DNA from: Phytoactinopolyspora halotolerans
Lineage (GTDB): Bacteria; Actinomycetota; Actinomycetes; Jiangellales; Jiangellaceae
Assembly (NCBI RefSeq): GCF_010550675.1
Contig: NZ_JAAGOA010000002.1
Coordinates: 62,001-126,000 of the forward strand
Length of the DNA stretch: 64,000 nucleotides
Reading direction: 5' to 3'
Shown one piece after another: positions 33,085 to 41,949 of this stretch; the stretch's first letter is position 1, and the number at the start of each line of letters is the position of its first letter. Made by a program: the position numbers and the translations under genes. The notes beneath the pieces are model-generated. The model made no database searches and had not been told where the DNA came from. It was given only the letters and a program-made list of their open reading frames with translations.

Positions 33085-34431
33085 TCAGCTTGCCGGTTCT
33101 GTCTTCGAGTGAGGGTGTGGAAGTGCGGAGCGCTGCTGTGATTCGCTGACGGCTAATCGGACCCGGTTCCGGCCGCCGCGCTTGGCGCTGTAGAGCGCGC
33201 CATCGGCGGCGAGTAGGAACTCGTCGAGCGAGATTTTGTTGCCAATCGGGTACAGCGCTGCGCCGACCGATACGGTTAGCGGTACGCGCTCGGGTTGATC
33301 GGCTGATTCCGGACTGATAAGGACCAGGGACTCGATTCGGCGTCGAACGCGTTCAGCAACCGCGATGACATCGCTCTCGGTCTGCATATTGGGAAGGATG
33401 ACGACAAATTCTTCGCCACCCCATCGGCCACATGCGTCCTGATCGCGAATCTCGGCGAGTATCTCGTGGGCTACCGCGCTAAGCGCTTCATCGCCAAACG
33501 GGTGGCCGTATGTGTCATTTATCGATTTGAAGTGGTCCAGGTCGACGATAAGAATTCCAGGAGTCTCGCTTCTCTCCAGGCTCTTTGCCAACATCTGGTC
33601 GGCGTACTCATGCCACCACCCAGCAGATGCCAGTCCAGTCTTAGTGTCCACTCTGGATGCCAATTGGTACTGATGTACGAGAAAGCCGCGATGAAGTGCG
33701 ACCATGGCAATCACGATGCCGGGAATGACGAATGGGTTGTTGACTACGACCGCAGCGGTAACCATTCCGAGTCCCAATGCGCCGGCATCGAGTAGCTGCT
33801 CGCTGAAGTTGGTGAATAGCTGACGAGTGGGCATCGTGGGATCTGCCATGGCGATGGCGGCAAGAACAAGAACATAGTTGATGCCCCATCGCAGGCTTGC
33901 GGCGAGAGCTATTGCGCCGAGATCGATCAAGCCGGACATGTCGGCGGAGCCAGGGGTGCCGGGATAATTCTCCATGCCGGCCGCGAGTACAGCTGCGGCG
34001 GCATAGGTTCCCAATAACACCGTGGAGCAAGAATAAATCCAACGGAACGGGATCCCCGGTCGGCCATTGTTTTTGACGCGCCACCACGCGAGTGCGTAAG
34101 TGGTCACTACCATTGCGGCAGCAAGTGCTATGGGGAGCACGATGACGGCTGCAAAGCTCCAGACTGCCTTCGTGTCGATATACGCCACGGAAGACTTGTG
34201 CCCGTAGACCCGTCGACGTTCGATGTGGCGCGTCAGCTCCATCGAGATCCACGCACCAGCCGCGAGGATACCGAAGAGCAACAGTTCATGTGTCGTGACA
34301 CGGGTGGCGGGCGTCAAAGTGGCTGTGAGGATCAGGGCTGCCACATTCACGATGGTGACCAGCACGAGGACTGGTTTCGGTGCCCGCCACAGTGCCCATC
34401 CCAGACACCACTCTCGAAGTCGCCCGTTCAA
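33085..34431 (-). CDS. Membrane diguanylate cyclase (GGEEF domain)
   Basis: About 448 residues. The N-terminal half holds six to eight hydrophobic segments (for example LVLVTIVNVAALILTATL and LLLFGILAAGAWISMEL), an integral-membrane sensor of uncertain type. The C-terminal GGDEF domain shows VDLDHFKSINDTYGHPFGDE, active site GRWGGEEFVVILPN, and an RDQD inhibitory-site motif five residues before GGEEF, so it should make c-di-GMP with product feedback. The start is uncertain: no ATG is in place. I use TTG at 34431 next to GGCGGG; the frame stays open through a 72-bp repeat to 34953 but that part does not look coding. The gene has visibly lower GC than its neighbours, a hint of transfer. Confidence 0.82.
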   Translation of the reverse strand: MNGRLREWCLGWALWRAPKPVLVLVTIVNVAALILTATLTPATRVTTHELLLFGILAAGAWISMELTRHIERRRVYGHKSSVAYIDTKAVWSFAAVIVLPIALAAAMVVTTYALAWWRVKNNGRPGIPFRWIYSCSTVLLGTYAAAAVLAAGMENYPGTPGSADMSGLIDLGAIALAASLRWGINYVLVLAAIAMADPTMPTRQLFTNFSEQLLDAGALGLGMVTAAVVVNNPFVIPGIVIAMVALHRGFLVHQYQLASRVDTKTGLASAGWWHEYADQMLAKSLERSETPGILIVDLDHFKSINDTYGHPFGDEALSAVAHEILAEIRDQDACGRWGGEEFVVILPNMQTESDVIAVAERVRRRIESLVLISPESADQPERVPLTVSVGAALYPIGNKISLDEFLLAADGALYSAKRGGRNRVRLAVSESQQRSALPHPHSKTEPAS

Positions 34432-34688
34432 GCTCGGTACCCGCCTTCGCCTGCGTCGATAGCCAACCCCCGCGAATGGTTGCCCACATACTAGCCCAAT
34501 CCGTGCGAGCTGTCGCGGGCCAAATCGTGACAATAGAGATGCAACCGGACGTGCTGACTGCTGAACTCGGCGCGTCTGTCCCGTGACGGAAGGGGCCCCG
34601 TGCAACACCGGATGGTGCCGCGGCCACAGCTGGGTAGCAGCGGTGGCAGGCCCGACGACCCTTGCTGTCCGTGTGCTTCTGGGGCTGG

Positions 34689-34949
34689 GAGAGGTGGTGT
34701 GTGTGATGCGTGACAACACGTGGACGTGAGTTTGTGGTGGTGAGTTGGTCGGTGGTTTCGGAGAGGTGGTGTGTGTGATGCGTGACAACACGTGGACGTG
34801 AGTTTGTGGTGGTGAGTTGGTCGGTGGTTTCGGAGTGGAGGTGTGTGTGATGCGTGACAACACGTGGACGTGAGTTTGTGGTGGTGAGTTGGTCGGTGGT
34901 TTCGGAGTGGAGGTGTGTGTGATGCGTGACAACACGTGGACGTGAGTTG
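34689..34949. repeat. 72-bp tandem repeat, 3.6 copies
   Basis: Copies start at 34689, 34761, 34833 and 34905 (the last one partial). They are nearly identical, differing mainly at GAGAGGTGG versus GAGTGGAGG. Each holds the dyad CACGT-GG-ACGTG inside TGCGTGACAACACGTGGACG. The unit is a multiple of three, so frames stay open through it. It lies in the 550-base gap between the MFS gene and the diguanylate cyclase. No spacers differ between copies, so it is not a CRISPR. Confidence 0.92.
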
Positions 34950-34981
34950 ACAAGAACAGCCGAACGATCGATTGCGAGACA

Positions 34982-36229
34982 TTAATGGGAGATGTCGTCG
35001 GCCTCGCCCGTAGGTGGGAAAACGGTGTGGGGCGGGGCTGTTCGATTCCAGCGAAGGGCGACCATCACGGTCACTGCAGAGCCGAGTAGCGCCGCGATTG
35101 CGATGACAATGGCTGGTGACAGCAGTTGGGCGAGGAGCCCGGCGACGATGATGCCCAGTCCTTGGGCCATGCGTAGCCCAGCTATGGCTACGCCCATGGC
35201 CTGGCCGCGGTGGTGCGCAGGCGCAAGGCGTAGATAGGTGGCTTGCGTGATCATGTCGTGAGCCGAGAACATGCCGCTGGCAGTCCACAGAACGAGCGTG
35301 ACGATGAGTCCAGGTGCCAGGCCGGTCGGGAGGAGTATGGCGCTGCTCGCGATGGCCAATGGCGCGATCAACTGCAGCCGACGATCTGGGGGGATTCGTT
35401 GAAGTAGCGTCAGGCCGATGACTGTTCCTGCTGGGTTGGCGATGAGCAGCAGGCCGACCGCGACGGTATCGGCCCCGATCTGTGCTGCGTACGGAGCAGC
35501 CAGACCTTCGGGAACGACGTAGAACCCGGCACAGCATGCGATGGCCAGTAGCGTGCGCATCTGGGCGTTCTTCGCCACGATGGCCCAGCCCGCCTTGACG
35601 ATTTGCCATTGTCCGATGTCCGTACGGCCGATCTGGGGTGCCGATGAGTACCGGGGGAGTCCGAATTGAATGACCGCGGCGGACAGCATGAACGTCGCAG
35701 CATCGATCAGCAGCGCCGCTGAAACGCCGACTTCTGCGACGAGCGCCGCGCCGGACCCGAAGCCGATGACCAATCCGACCTGATATGTCATCGAGATCGC
35801 ACCGATGCCGACGGTGAGCCGGTCCCCGGACAGCATGTCGGCGAGTACCGCCTGCCTCGCCGAAGAGAACGGTGCGGACAGAAGCTGGATCAGCACCAGC
35901 AGCCCGCATTGGACTGCCAGATGCACGCCCGGGATCGCCATGAGGATGAGGAGCCCGGCGCGAGCAAGGTCGGTGACCACCATGACGGTGCGACGCGGGA
36001 AACGATCAGCCAAGCCGGCCAGTGTCGCGCCGCCGATGAGATCCGGGATGTACGTCAGCGCATAGGTCAGGGCGGTGAGCCCTGCCGATTCGGTGCGCTG
36101 GAAAACAAGAATCGTGATGGCGACGCGAGCGAGCTGGTCGCCGATCACGGACAGGGCATGCGCTATCCACAGTCGACGGAACTCACGCACGGAGAACACG
36201 TCTCGGTAAGAAGCGGGCCGCCCAGGCAT
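34982..36229 (-). CDS. MFS transporter (drug/antibiotic efflux type)
   Basis: A 415-residue major facilitator protein with about 12 hydrophobic segments. It begins YRDVFSVREFRRLWIAHALSVIG, the MFS_3/enterobactin-exporter-like start, has LADRFPRRTVMVVTDLARAG (motif A loop) and ends in a hydrophilic tail. It probably exports a small hydrophobic compound. No biosynthetic genes are nearby. The stop is 33 bases from the 72-bp repeat. Confidence 0.85.
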   Translation of the reverse strand: MPGRPASYRDVFSVREFRRLWIAHALSVIGDQLARVAITILVFQRTESAGLTALTYALTYIPDLIGGATLAGLADRFPRRTVMVVTDLARAGLLILMAIPGVHLAVQCGLLVLIQLLSAPFSSARQAVLADMLSGDRLTVGIGAISMTYQVGLVIGFGSGAALVAEVGVSAALLIDAATFMLSAAVIQFGLPRYSSAPQIGRTDIGQWQIVKAGWAIVAKNAQMRTLLAIACCAGFYVVPEGLAAPYAAQIGADTVAVGLLLIANPAGTVIGLTLLQRIPPDRRLQLIAPLAIASSAILLPTGLAPGLIVTLVLWTASGMFSAHDMITQATYLRLAPAHHRGQAMGVAIAGLRMAQGLGIIVAGLLAQLLSPAIVIAIAALLGSAVTVMVALRWNRTAPPHTVFPPTGEADDISH

Positions 36230-36380
36230 CGTGGAGAGAGTCTGCTCAGTTCCGCTGCGCAGAGCAAGTTCCCATGACTGGGCGTGAAGTGCTGCTATAC
36301 GCCGGGGTGTGCCGCGGCTTCACCGATGCCCGCGCCTTTCGCGCTGGTCGTCGGCATCGTGCGGTACAACTGGGCCGTTG

Positions 36381-37151
36381 TTACTCATAACCGAACAGCT
36401 GTGTCCAGTAGATGCCGTCATCGCCCTCGGCCACGCCGACGCCGATCGCCGCCGACTCGCAGTTGAGTATGTTCGCGCGGTGTCCCTCGCTCTTCATCCA
36501 TCCTTCGACGACGGCTTCGGCAGTGGTGTATCCCATGGCGATGTTCTCGCCTGACCAACGCGGGTAGCCCGCCGCTTCCGCTCGGTCTCCGGGGCCTTCC
36601 CCCTCGGGGCTGGTGTGGCTCATGTAGTTCCGCTCCGCCATGTCATCGCTGTGCGACTGCGCTGCTTGGTGCAGGCGGTCGTCTACGTGAAGGTCCTCGC
36701 AGCCATGGGCACGTCGCTCGTCATTGGTGAGTTCGACGACGCGATCTTCCATGTCGTCCAGGCCGGGCGGCTGCGGCGCTGGTTCGTCGGACTCCGGCGG
36801 GTCCTCGTCGTCCTTTGGCGGTTCCTCGTCGTCGTCTGGCGGCGGTGGCGGTTCCTCTTCGTCCGGGTCTTGGTCCTCAGGAGGTTCGCCGGTCGGTGTG
36901 GCCGTCGGCGTCGCTGTGGGCTGCTCGGGCTTGGTAGAAGGGTCGTCCGGCGGCGGCGATACCGTCGCAGATGGCTTCTGCTCAGGCGTCGGTGACCGGT
37001 CGTGCATGGCCGCGAACTCGTCGGCCTGAACGGTGGCGGCGGGCCGCCCGACATCGCCCAGCGTGGTGGTCTGCTCTGCCTCCGCGCATGCCACGACGGC
37101 GCTGCCGACGACGATGAGCAGGGCGATTCGACGGCAGCACCGGGAGACCAT
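36381..37151 (-). CDS. CAP/SCP-domain lipoprotein
   Basis: A 256-residue surface protein. Lipobox VVAC (Cys22). Residues about 45-130 form a Pro/Glu/Asp/Thr-rich stalk. The C-terminal CAP domain shows VVELTNDERRAHGCEDL, AAQSHSDDMAERNYMSHTSP, YPRWSGENIAMGY and VEGWMKSEGHRANILN, with the His/Glu cluster of the family intact. Bacterial CAP proteins are secreted and of uncertain role. The upstream GGAGG is 11 bases from the ATG. Confidence 0.85.
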   Translation of the reverse strand: MVSRCCRRIALLIVVGSAVVACAEAEQTTTLGDVGRPAATVQADEFAAMHDRSPTPEQKPSATVSPPPDDPSTKPEQPTATPTATPTGEPPEDQDPDEEEPPPPPDDDEEPPKDDEDPPESDEPAPQPPGLDDMEDRVVELTNDERRAHGCEDLHVDDRLHQAAQSHSDDMAERNYMSHTSPEGEGPGDRAEAAGYPRWSGENIAMGYTTAEAVVEGWMKSEGHRANILNCESAAIGVGVAEGDDGIYWTQLFGYE

Positions 37152-37266
37152 GCCAGCGCTACCTCCGACGCGATGAGACGACCAGGACTAGGGCACGCAT
37201 ACCCGCCTTACGCCGCCCGTCAAACGTCGTATGGCCGCCTTTGGAGCGGTTTGTGCGCGCGGCTGA

Positions 37267-38289
37267 TCATAGCGACGTCAACCAGGCCCACATCGTCCGG
37301 CCGACCAGATCGAGCTGATCGGTATCGACCACCTCCGGAACGTCGTCCGGTGAGTGGTATGCCTCGTAAGGGACGCTGCCGAGCCGAGCGGACGGGAGTT
37401 CGGCCTTCTCGAAGGACCAATGGTCGCTCGCCCGGTTCTCACAAGCCTCGGCTGGAACGTCGATCGACTCCGCGGCTTCGATCAACGCATCCCGGAGCTG
37501 CGTCGTGCCGGTCCCGCCGGTACAGATCGGGACGTGATCCGCAGCGACGCCGACGCGGTCGAGCGAGACCATGCCCACCAACGCCTCTTGCTGATCCGCG
37601 GGCATGTCCGCCACGTACTGCTGGGATCCGAAGTGATGCATATCGTCGCCCTCGCCGCGCGGCTCCTCGGCACCGAATGCGATGAACCGTACCGGCACCG
37701 GTGGCGCTTCGACGCTGGCCATGCGCGCCAGCTCCATCATGACGGCGACGCCGGAGGCGTTGTCTTCCGCGCCCGGTGCCTGCGGGACCGTATCCAGATG
37801 CGCACCGATGATCACGTGCGCCTCATCCGGATCGAAACCCGGTGGGTCGGCGATGACGTTGGTGGACTCGCCTTCTCCGACGTCGACGCCCCAGGAGTTG
37901 CCGGCGGGCACGGGCACCTGGACGTGCGAGATCTCGTAGTCGAGACCTTCGAACCGATCGGTGATGTCGTCCGCAGCGCGGGCGAACGCGTCGGAGGTTC
38001 CCTCCCGGGGTCCGATCTCACCGGCAAGGTGTTCGATCGTGTCGAATGCGGCGTCGGCGTCGAACATGACCGGTTCCGGCGTGGGGGTAGGGGTCGGCGT
38101 CGGTGTCGGGCTTGGGCTCGACGTCGGAGTCGGGGGCGTCGTCGGCGGTGACGTCGTCGGGGACTCCTGCTCCGCAGGCGTCGTCCCGGCTGGAGACGAC
38201 GAGCCGTCGTCGTCACCGTTGCAGGCCGTGACGAGCACCGCGGCCGCTACGACGCCCCAGAGGGTCAGCGATCTGCGCACACATCCCAT
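37267..38289 (-). CDS. M28 family zinc aminopeptidase lipoprotein
   Basis: A 340-residue lipoprotein (lipobox VTAC, Cys23) with a Thr/Pro stalk followed by an M28 peptidase domain. Metal ligands fall in VIIGAHLDTVPQAPGAEDNASG (His and Asp), FGAEEPRGEG (Glu pair), MVSLDRVGV (Asp) and YEAYHSPDD (His). All appear intact, so it should be active outside the membrane. The ATG at 38289 has GAGG upstream; the frame reaches further but into the end of the MerR gene. It lies 110 bases downstream of that MerR gene on the same strand. Confidence 0.87.
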   Translation of the reverse strand: MGCVRRSLTLWGVVAAAVLVTACNGDDDGSSSPAGTTPAEQESPTTSPPTTPPTPTSSPSPTPTPTPTPTPEPVMFDADAAFDTIEHLAGEIGPREGTSDAFARAADDITDRFEGLDYEISHVQVPVPAGNSWGVDVGEGESTNVIADPPGFDPDEAHVIIGAHLDTVPQAPGAEDNASGVAVMMELARMASVEAPPVPVRFIAFGAEEPRGEGDDMHHFGSQQYVADMPADQQEALVGMVSLDRVGVAADHVPICTGGTGTTQLRDALIEAAESIDVPAEACENRASDHWSFEKAELPSARLGSVPYEAYHSPDDVPEVVDTDQLDLVGRTMWAWLTSL

Positions 38290-38399
38290 AGCACCTCGCC
38301 GAGCCGTCCACGTGCAAGCGTGCGCAGAACTGGAAGTTGTCCGCCCGCTCGACCGTAGAGGACCTTGTAGAAACGGGATGGCGGTTGATCGCGTGTTCT

Positions 38400-38756
38400 T
38401 CACCGGCGGCGCTCGGCGGCCGCGATGAATTCGTTCAGCGCCTGCCGTGACCGACTGAGGTCACCGATCCGCTCGTCCAGTTCTGCGAGCCGCGCCTGCA
38501 GCGTGGTCAACAGCTCGTCGCACGGCTCGAGCTCGGGCGCTTCACCGCTTACGCAAGGCTGCACGTAGCTGATGTCGTCCGTCGACAACCCCGCTTCGAG
38601 GAGTCGCCGGATCTGGGCGACACGCAGGACTGAGTCGTCATCATACTCACGGTATCCGTTGCCTGCGCGTTTCGGCTCCAGCAGACCCTTGGACTCGTAA
38701 TAGCGCAACTGATGGGCCGCCACGCCGGTTCGCTCGCTCAGCTCACCGATCCGCAT
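38400..38756 (-). CDS. MerR family regulator
   Basis: A 118-residue protein beginning MRIGELSERTGVAAHQLRYYESKGLL, the MerR DNA-binding head, with VLRVAQIRRLLEAGLSTDDI and a two-Cys C-terminal loop (QPCVSGEAPELEPC), typical of the group that lies beside NADP oxidoreductases. GTG at 38780 would add eight residues. It is divergent from the oxidoreductase at 38966 with a perfect dyad in between, so that gene is the likely target; it also lies upstream of the M28 gene. Confidence 0.85.
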   Translation of the reverse strand: MRIGELSERTGVAAHQLRYYESKGLLEPKRAGNGYREYDDDSVLRVAQIRRLLEAGLSTDDISYVQPCVSGEAPELEPCDELLTTLQARLAELDERIGDLSRSRQALNEFIAAAERRR

Positions 38757-38841
38757 TCGCCCGGCGCTCTTGACCTTCACACCGGTATCAACGTTGATGA
38801 TGCCGTCATGTCTTCCAATTCAACGAAACGCAGGGCTCGAC

Positions 38842-38856
38842 CACTGCTGAGCAGTG
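38842..38856. promoter_or_regulatory. Perfect dyad between MerR and oxidoreductase genes
   Basis: CACTGCT-G-AGCAGTG, 7-bp arms around one base. TCGACC (38837-38842) just before it is a possible -35 of the stretched type. It is the most likely MerR operator in this 209-base gap. Confidence 0.5.
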
Positions 38857-38965
38857 AAGGCTCTGGCCGACCGCGTAGCGGCTGCGGGTCTGGAGAGGAC
38901 AGCTACGCAGCCATGGTGCAGCTGTTTCGGAAAGACGCACGTTCGACGATCGCAGGAGATCCGGA

Positions 38966-39970
38966 ATGACCGACCTGTCTACCTCCAACCGGAGTACTGC
39001 CGCTGCTGATGGAGGCCGCCGTCCTGTCACGGTCATCGGACTCGGCTCAATGGGCGCTGCGCTGGCGCGGGCGTTCCTTCGGGCAGGCCATGTGACGACT
39101 GTGTGGAATCGCACGGCCGAGAAGACGACACCGCTGGCGGACGAGGGCGCCAGCCAGGCGACGACGGTAGCGGCCGCCGTTGCGGCCAGCCCGCTCATCG
39201 TCACCTGCCTTACCGGCTTCGACGAGACCCGAGCTGCGCTCGAACCGGCGGCGTCGCAATTGGTGGGACGTGACCTCGTCACGCTCAATACCGGCTCCCC
39301 TGCCGGGGCGCGCGATATGGCCGCGCTGGCGACCGAATGGGGTGCACGATTCCTGGCCGGTGCGATCAAGGATGTGCCCGGGGCCATTGGCCAACCAGAG
39401 ACTCTGCTGACATACAGCGGCGACCCGGCCGTGTTCGCCGACCATGCCGCGACGCTCCGTGTGCTGGGCGGCGAAACGGTCTATCTCGGAGAAGAACCCG
39501 ACCTCGCAGCCTTCTACGAGATGGCGGTGGGCGGGCTCCTGCTGCCGACCCTGATGGGCTTCTTCCAAGGCGCGGCGGCCTTGCAGAGTCGAGGGCTGGC
39601 GGCGGCGAGCATGGTCGGCTACACCGAGAAGTGGCTCGACATGATCAAGAACCTGCTGCCCGGTCTGGCCGACCAGATCGACCGGCGCGACTACAGCGAC
39701 GCGTCGTCTTCGATCGACCTCTTCCTCAGCGTCGCAGCGGCCGAGCAGGAGTTCGCCAGTGAGACCGGCGTCGACGTCGCCTGGCAAGATGCGGCATGGG
39801 ATCGCGTACGCCGGGCATCGGAGCTAGGTTACGGAGACCAGGAGATCTCAGCCGTCACCGAAGTGCTTCGGCCCCACAGGCCAGGCGATGACGGCGACGA
39901 TCCCGGTCGACGGGACACTGGGAACTCCCGCGATGGCACTCCGTCGACAGTGGAGACCAGCAAGGCATGA
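38966..39970 (+). CDS. Imine-reductase-like NAD(P)-dependent oxidoreductase
   Basis: A 334-residue enzyme with an N-terminal Rossmann domain (VTVIGLGSMGAALARAFL and TVWNRTAEK, the Arg preferring NADPH), then a helical dimerisation domain with LLPTLMGFFQGAAALQSRG and GQPETLLTYSGD. This is the beta-hydroxyacid-dehydrogenase-like/imine reductase group. The C-terminal 30 residues are Asp/Arg/Gly-rich and probably disordered. A MerR gene lies divergently upstream, a common pairing in actinobacteria. GGAGATCCGG precedes the ATG. Confidence 0.84.
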   Translation: MTDLSTSNRSTAAADGGRRPVTVIGLGSMGAALARAFLRAGHVTTVWNRTAEKTTPLADEGASQATTVAAAVAASPLIVTCLTGFDETRAALEPAASQLVGRDLVTLNTGSPAGARDMAALATEWGARFLAGAIKDVPGAIGQPETLLTYSGDPAVFADHAATLRVLGGETVYLGEEPDLAAFYEMAVGGLLLPTLMGFFQGAAALQSRGLAAASMVGYTEKWLDMIKNLLPGLADQIDRRDYSDASSSIDLFLSVAAAEQEFASETGVDVAWQDAAWDRVRRASELGYGDQEISAVTEVLRPHRPGDDGDDPGRRDTGNSRDGTPSTVETSKA

Positions 39971-40001
39971 CGCGTCCGCGGGGTACGTCGGGACTGTTGC
40001 G

Positions 40002-40454
40002 TCAGGCGTAGAACCGGAACACCGGCTGCGCGACGCAGACGGGCTTGGCGATGCCCTCCGCCTCGATGGTGGCATCCACCGCGAGCTGGAAACCCCCAGT
40101 CACCTCAGTGACGTCCGCGACGGTGGCGCCGAGCCGGACGCGTGCGCCGGCTGGAACCGGTGCCGGGAAGCGCGCGGAATTCAACCCGTAGTTGACCTTC
40201 GTGGTCACGCCGTGCACCTCGAGCAACTCAGACCACAACGGGATGATCAACGACAGCGTCAGGTAACCGTGGGCGATTGTTCCTCCGAACGGTCCAGCCT
40301 TGGCTCGCTCCGGATCGACATGGATCCACTGGTGGTCGTCGGTGGCGTCGGCGAAGGTGTCGATGCGTTTCTGCTCGATGCTCAGCCAGCTGCTGTGGCC
40401 GAGATGTCGGCCGATGAGTTCAGGCAGCTCGGCGTAACTGACGGTGGTCGTCAT
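40002..40454 (-). CDS. MaoC family hydratase
   Basis: A 150-residue hot-dog-fold enoyl-CoA hydratase-like protein. Motifs: FADATDDHQWIHVDPERA with the catalytic Asp and His, GPFGGTIAHGYLTLSLI, and NYGLNSARFPAPVPAGARVRL. The ATG overlaps the stop of the SDR gene by 4 bases. The pair looks like the hydratase and dehydrogenase steps of fatty-acid or steroid side-chain breakdown. Confidence 0.88.
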   Translation of the reverse strand: MTTTVSYAELPELIGRHLGHSSWLSIEQKRIDTFADATDDHQWIHVDPERAKAGPFGGTIAHGYLTLSLIIPLWSELLEVHGVTTKVNYGLNSARFPAPVPAGARVRLGATVADVTEVTGGFQLAVDATIEAEGIAKPVCVAQPVFRFYA

Positions 40455-41374
40455 GGGGTTCCTTCCGCGTCGTCCGGAGGAGTCGGGAACTGCTCTCCCA
40501 CGCTCTGCTGATGCGGCTCGAACACGGTCGGCCACGCGTCGGCGATCGCCTCCGGGCTCCAGCCGCCGTCCGCGTATCCGGCGACCACCTGCTGCGGGTG
40601 GGACCAGAGGGAAAGCCGATCACCGCCGACGCCGATGGCCTGCCCGGTGACGCCCGCGGCGGCATCCGAGGCGAGGAAGGCGACGATGCCCGCTGCGTCG
40701 TCCGGTGTGCCGAAAGCCAACGCTCGGCGCGCGAACGCCGGCAGCGGATCTCCGTTGTTGGCGGCGTCGACGTAGGGGCGCAGAAACGGAACAGTCTCGG
40801 TCATCGCCGTGGCGGCGACCGGGATGACGGCGTTCACCGTGACGCCGGCGCGGGCGAGCTCCATCGACCAGGTGCGAACCATGCCGATGATCCCGGCTTT
40901 GGCAGCGGCATAGTTGGTCTGCCCGAACGTTCCGCGCTGCCCGGTGGGTGAACCGATGCAGATGATCCTGCCGCCGTCGCCCTGTTCGCGGAATCGGACC
41001 GCGGCGGCGCGGGCACAGGTGAAGGTGCCTCTCAGATGAACGCCGACGACGGTGTCGAAGTCGTCATCGGTCATCTTCCACAGCACCTTGTCGCGGAGGA
41101 CTCCGGCGTTGGTGACGATGGCGTCCAGCCGGCCGAACTCGGATACAGCCTGATCGACGAGGGCTTGCGCGACATCGGCGGTACCGACCGCGCCCACGTG
41201 CGCCACCGCCGTCCCGCCGCGTCCGGTGATCGCATCGACAGCGGCCTTGGCGGCGTCGGAGTCTACGTCGTTGACGACGACCTGAGCGCCGAGTGCAGCC
41301 AGCTTCGCGGCGTACGCGAAACCGAGACCGCGCCCGCTGCCGGTCACGACCGCGACCTTGCCGGTGAGGTCCAC
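40451..41374 (-). CDS. Short-chain dehydrogenase/reductase (3-hydroxyacyl-CoA dehydrogenase-like)
   Basis: A 307-residue SDR. TGSGRGLGFAYA is the nucleotide motif, NAGVL and the Ser-Tyr-Lys triad (GSPTGQRGTFGQTNYAAAKAG) are present. Length and the DPVVND-like NDVDSDAAKAAVDAI resemble the dehydrogenase domain of peroxisomal multifunctional type 2 enzymes. GTG at 41374 has AAAGGAC upstream. It is co-transcribed with the MaoC gene from the promoter at 41411-41438 and probably controlled by the divergent MarR gene. Confidence 0.87.
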   Translation of the reverse strand: MDLTGKVAVVTGSGRGLGFAYAAKLAALGAQVVVNDVDSDAAKAAVDAITGRGGTAVAHVGAVGTADVAQALVDQAVSEFGRLDAIVTNAGVLRDKVLWKMTDDDFDTVVGVHLRGTFTCARAAAVRFREQGDGGRIICIGSPTGQRGTFGQTNYAAAKAGIIGMVRTWSMELARAGVTVNAVIPVAATAMTETVPFLRPYVDAANNGDPLPAFARRALAFGTPDDAAGIVAFLASDAAAGVTGQAIGVGGDRLSLWSHPQQVVAGYADGGWSPEAIADAWPTVFEPHQQSVGEQFPTPPDDAEGTP

Positions 41375-41410
41375 GTCATGTCCTTTCCGCCGTCCTACTG
41401 TGGCCTCAAC

Positions 41411-41445
41411 AGTAGAAGCAAATAGTTGAAACTGTCAATCATTGA
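41411..41445 (-). promoter_or_regulatory. Promoter with overlapping MarR-like operator
   Basis: On the minus strand TTGACA (41438-41433) and TCTACT (41416-41411) are 16 bp apart. The -35 overlaps the dyads TCAAT-C-ATTGA (41435-41445) and TTGA-AACTG-TCAA. It lies between the SDR gene and the divergent MarR gene. Confidence 0.65.
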
Positions 41446-41484
41446 TAACCTCATCTAGTTGCTCCACACACGAAAGGCGTTCGC

Positions 41485-41949
41485 ATGTCTCAGAGCGGGG
41501 ATGGTGAACTCCATCTGCTGGACGACGTTGGGTACCTGCTGGCGCGCAGCAGCGGGATCACCGTCCGTCGCACCAACGAGGCGCTGGCCGACCTTGGCCT
41601 GCGCGTGCGCCAGTATTCGGTGTTGTCAGCGGCGTGCGACACGGGCGGGATATCGCAGCGGGCTTTGTCGGATTTCCTCGGCCTCGACCCCAGCCAGATC
41701 GTCGCGCTCGCCGACGACCTGCAAGAGCGCGGCCTGGTCGAGCGGGTGCCGGATGAACGGGACCGTCGAACACGCTTGATCACGCCCACGGAAGCTGGAC
41801 GTCAGCTGTACGCTCAGGCGCGGGCTGCCGCTGAAGGCAGTTCGGAACTTTCGTTGGCGTCCCTGACCGAGGACGAGAGAACTGTGCTGCGCGACCTGTT
41901 GCGTCGAGTGGTCACGGCCGCGGTGACGCCCGTCGCCGCAGCCTCCTAG
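41485..41949 (+). CDS. MarR family transcriptional regulator
   Basis: A 154-residue winged-helix regulator. Support: DVGYLLARSSGITVRRTNEALADLGLRVRQYSVLS, helix-turn-helix QRALSDFLGLDPSQIVALADDL, wing VPDERDRRTRLITPTEAG. Divergent from the SDR/MaoC operon and convergent with the MFS gene, whose stop overlaps its last 38 bases. It probably represses the SDR/MaoC pair and itself, with an acyl-CoA or aromatic ligand as inducer; ligand is a guess. Confidence 0.87.
   Translation: MSQSGDGELHLLDDVGYLLARSSGITVRRTNEALADLGLRVRQYSVLSAACDTGGISQRALSDFLGLDPSQIVALADDLQERGLVERVPDERDRRTRLITPTEAGRQLYAQARAAAEGSSELSLASLTEDERTVLRDLLRRVVTAAVTPVAAAS

Noticed and set aside
34689-34949. CRISPR array
   Set aside because: The 72-bp units are contiguous and near-identical with no variable spacers, and no cas genes are present.
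34432-34953. N-terminal extension of the diguanylate cyclase encoded by the repeat
   Set aside because: The frame is open only because the unit is a multiple of three; the product would be repeated HVHVLSRITHT-type peptide with no domain, and other frames are open as well.
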